DNA of 41,845 nucleotides from Guillardia theta CCMP2712 (taxonomy: Eukaryota; Cryptophyceae; Pyrenomonadales; Geminigeraceae), in NCBI RefSeq assembly GCF_000315625.1, contig NW_005434628.1:110085-151929 (forward strand), written 5' to 3'. The notes under the pieces are model-generated. The model was not told where the DNA came from. It did no database searches and saw only the letters and a list, made by a program, of their open reading frames with translations. The translations under genes and the position numbers were made by a program. Within the stretch, counting starts at the first letter, position 1, and every line of letters begins with the position of its first letter. This document shows positions 41,706 through 41,845 of the stretch, piece after piece.

Positions 41706-41845
41706 CTGCGAGGAAGCGAATGAGCGGAGCGAAGGAGGGAGAGAGTTAGGGGTGGGTGGGTGGGCGGGCTTAGGGGGGGGGGGGGGGAGAGGGGGAGGGA
41801 AGGGGGAACAGGAGAGGGAGGGAGAAAGGAGGGAGGGGAGGGAAC
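41706..41845. other. Intronic G-rich tract at window end
   Basis: Upstream of the acceptor at 41706-41707 on the minus strand lies a G-rich, GGGA-type stretch including a long G run near 41773-41787. It is probably an intron of the coiled-coil gene. Confidence 0.6.

Overview
This window is nuclear DNA from a eukaryote. Genes are spliced with GT-AG introns, intergenic DNA is full of simple repeats, and one complete chromodomain LTR retrotransposon is present. A starch synthase of the SSI/SSII type next to chromatin and signalling genes suggests a unicellular alga. A cryptophyte-like alga is my best guess, but it is inferred from gene content and intron style only.

Layout. 1-2372 (+): 3' half of a starch synthase gene. 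2637-5127 (-): a protein with two cyclic-nucleotide-binding domains and a CDC14-type phosphatase domain. 5128-7039: divergent intergenic DNA with G/C tracts that switch strand. 7040-8977 (+): U-box plus leucine-rich-repeat protein. 9164 to about 11150 (-): a probable spliced gene I could not identify. 12604-30842: a tandem triplication of a cassette holding a glycerophosphodiester phosphodiesterase gene (GDPD) and a small unknown gene X. Copy A carries a 5752-bp Ty3/chromovirus element inserted inside X. Copy B is whole but its GDPD has lost the membrane segment. Copy C has lost most of GDPD but keeps X intact. 31815-32696 (+): coiled-coil protein. 33116-34752 (-): CNNM/CorC-type membrane protein (DUF21 plus CBS pair). 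34753-37071: second divergent intergenic region with a G-tract switch. 37072-40682 (+): PWWP-BAH-WD40 chromatin protein in 17 exons. 40965 to beyond 41705 (-): 3' part of a coiled-coil protein.

Exon models were built by hand from splice sites, reading frame and family motifs. Every complete model (GDPD A and B, CDC14 fusion, CNNM, PWWP-BAH) gives a total coding length divisible by three, which supports the junctions. Short introns cluster at 46-49 nt. Longer ones are usually swollen by simple repeats. The most unusual items are the triplicated cassette with its mosaic copy history, the recent retroelement insertion, the two unusual domain fusions, and the strand-switching G tracts in all three divergent gaps.
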